Source of the DNA: Paludibacter sp.
Lineage (GTDB): Bacteria > Bacteroidota > Bacteroidia > Bacteroidales > Paludibacteraceae
Reading direction: 5' to 3'
Length of the DNA stretch: 7,000 nt
Assembly (NCBI GenBank): GCA_024709185.1
Contig: JANJXE010000281.1
Coordinates: 1-7,000 of the forward strand
The translations under genes and the position numbers were made by a program. Below the pieces are notes generated by a model. It had not been told where the DNA came from. It saw only the letters and a program-made list of their open reading frames with translations, and did not search any database. Below, piece after piece: positions 6,695 through 7,000 of the stretch (within the stretch, counting starts at the first letter, position 1; the number at the start of each line of letters is the position of its first letter).

Positions 6695-7000
6695 ATGAAA
6701 AAATCAAAAATAAAAATTGAATATCCATTAAGTAATGCATCGCTAACTGTTCTCTGGAATAGTATTGGCACACAGTATGGATTGTCGGAATGGTTTGCCG
6801 ACGAGGTATCGGTAGCTGATGATACCTTCACTTTCCGTTGGGATGATTGGGAGCAACATGCTCATTTATTACATGTTCGTCAGAATTCCCACATTCGTTT
6901 TCAATGGGATGAAGACAAGGGGACTGATGCTTTTTTTGAGATTAAAATTATTTCTTCGGAATTGTCAAAAGATCTTCTTTTACAAATTACAGATTATGCG
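6695..7000 (+). CDS. START-like domain (SRPBCC-fold) small protein, 3' end outside window
   Basis: The frame is open from this ATG to the last base, giving 102 codons with no stop in the window. The sequence resembles small START-like/AHSA1-type proteins of Bacteroidota that are about 125-130 residues long, so perhaps 25 residues are missing. Features seen are an initial basic strand (KKSKIKIEYPL), a first helix with SLTVLWNSI, then GLSEWFAD (29-36), typical of AHSA1-like folds, and alternating aromatic-rich strands (FTFRWDDW at 45-52, HIRFQWDED at 66-74). Such folds bind hydrophobic ligands or protein partners; the specific role of this group is not known to me. There is no signal peptide or membrane segment, so it is probably cytoplasmic. 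An in-frame ATG at 6668 would add nine residues (MNEVNTIEH); I prefer 6695 because the basic first strand begins directly after it, but the choice is not certain. Confidence 0.72.
   Translation, partial: MKKSKIKIEYPLSNASLTVLWNSIGTQYGLSEWFADEVSVADDTFTFRWDDWEQHAHLLHVRQNSHIRFQWDEDKGTDAFFEIKIISSELSKDLLLQITDYA

Noticed and set aside
6649..6831. Minus-strand 60-codon frame at the right edge
   Set aside because: It is antisense to the START-like gene, which has clear fold motifs, and overlaps the divergent promoter region.

Overview
The window looks like an ordinary chromosomal segment from a member of the Bacteroidota, probably a Bacteroidales-type anaerobe or relative. Three things suggest this. 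Starts are A-rich and lack a Shine-Dalgarno sequence. A TATCTTTG box, matching the Bacteroidota -7 consensus TAnnTTTG, sits just upstream of ettA. The last gene resembles a small START-like protein that I associate with this phylum. The sequence is moderately AT-rich, and I see no insertion sequence, integrase, phage gene, tRNA, rRNA or CRISPR array.

Layout: (1) 1-402 is the 3' part of dapA (lysine/diaminopimelate synthesis), entering from the left and closed by a strong hairpin terminator at 423-454. (2) A 123-bp gap carries that terminator, a 16-bp near-perfect palindrome and a tentative promoter. (3) 526-3966 is a long putA encoding a bifunctional proline dehydrogenase / glutamate-semialdehyde dehydrogenase. 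It has no DNA-binding N-terminus and has an extra C-terminal domain. (4) 3956-4879 overlaps putA by 11 bp and encodes a ketopantoate-reductase-family NAD(P) dehydrogenase whose catalytic residues are kept but whose substrate-binding asparagines are largely replaced. (5) A short convergent gap holds a hairpin whose T-rich tail reads on the minus strand. (6) 4929-6599 on the minus strand is ettA, the translational throttle ABC-F ATPase, nearly full-family length. (7) A 95-bp divergent promoter region leads to the 5' part of a START-like gene that runs off the right edge.

How the genes relate: putA and the reductase almost certainly share one mRNA and are translationally coupled, which suggests a shared catabolic or redox role. 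dapA and ettA are housekeeping neighbours with separate transcription. I did not find an undescribed multi-gene system. The points most worth a second look are the atypical active site of the reductase coupled to putA, and the palindrome upstream of putA, whose product lacks the autorepressor domain known from enterobacterial PutA.
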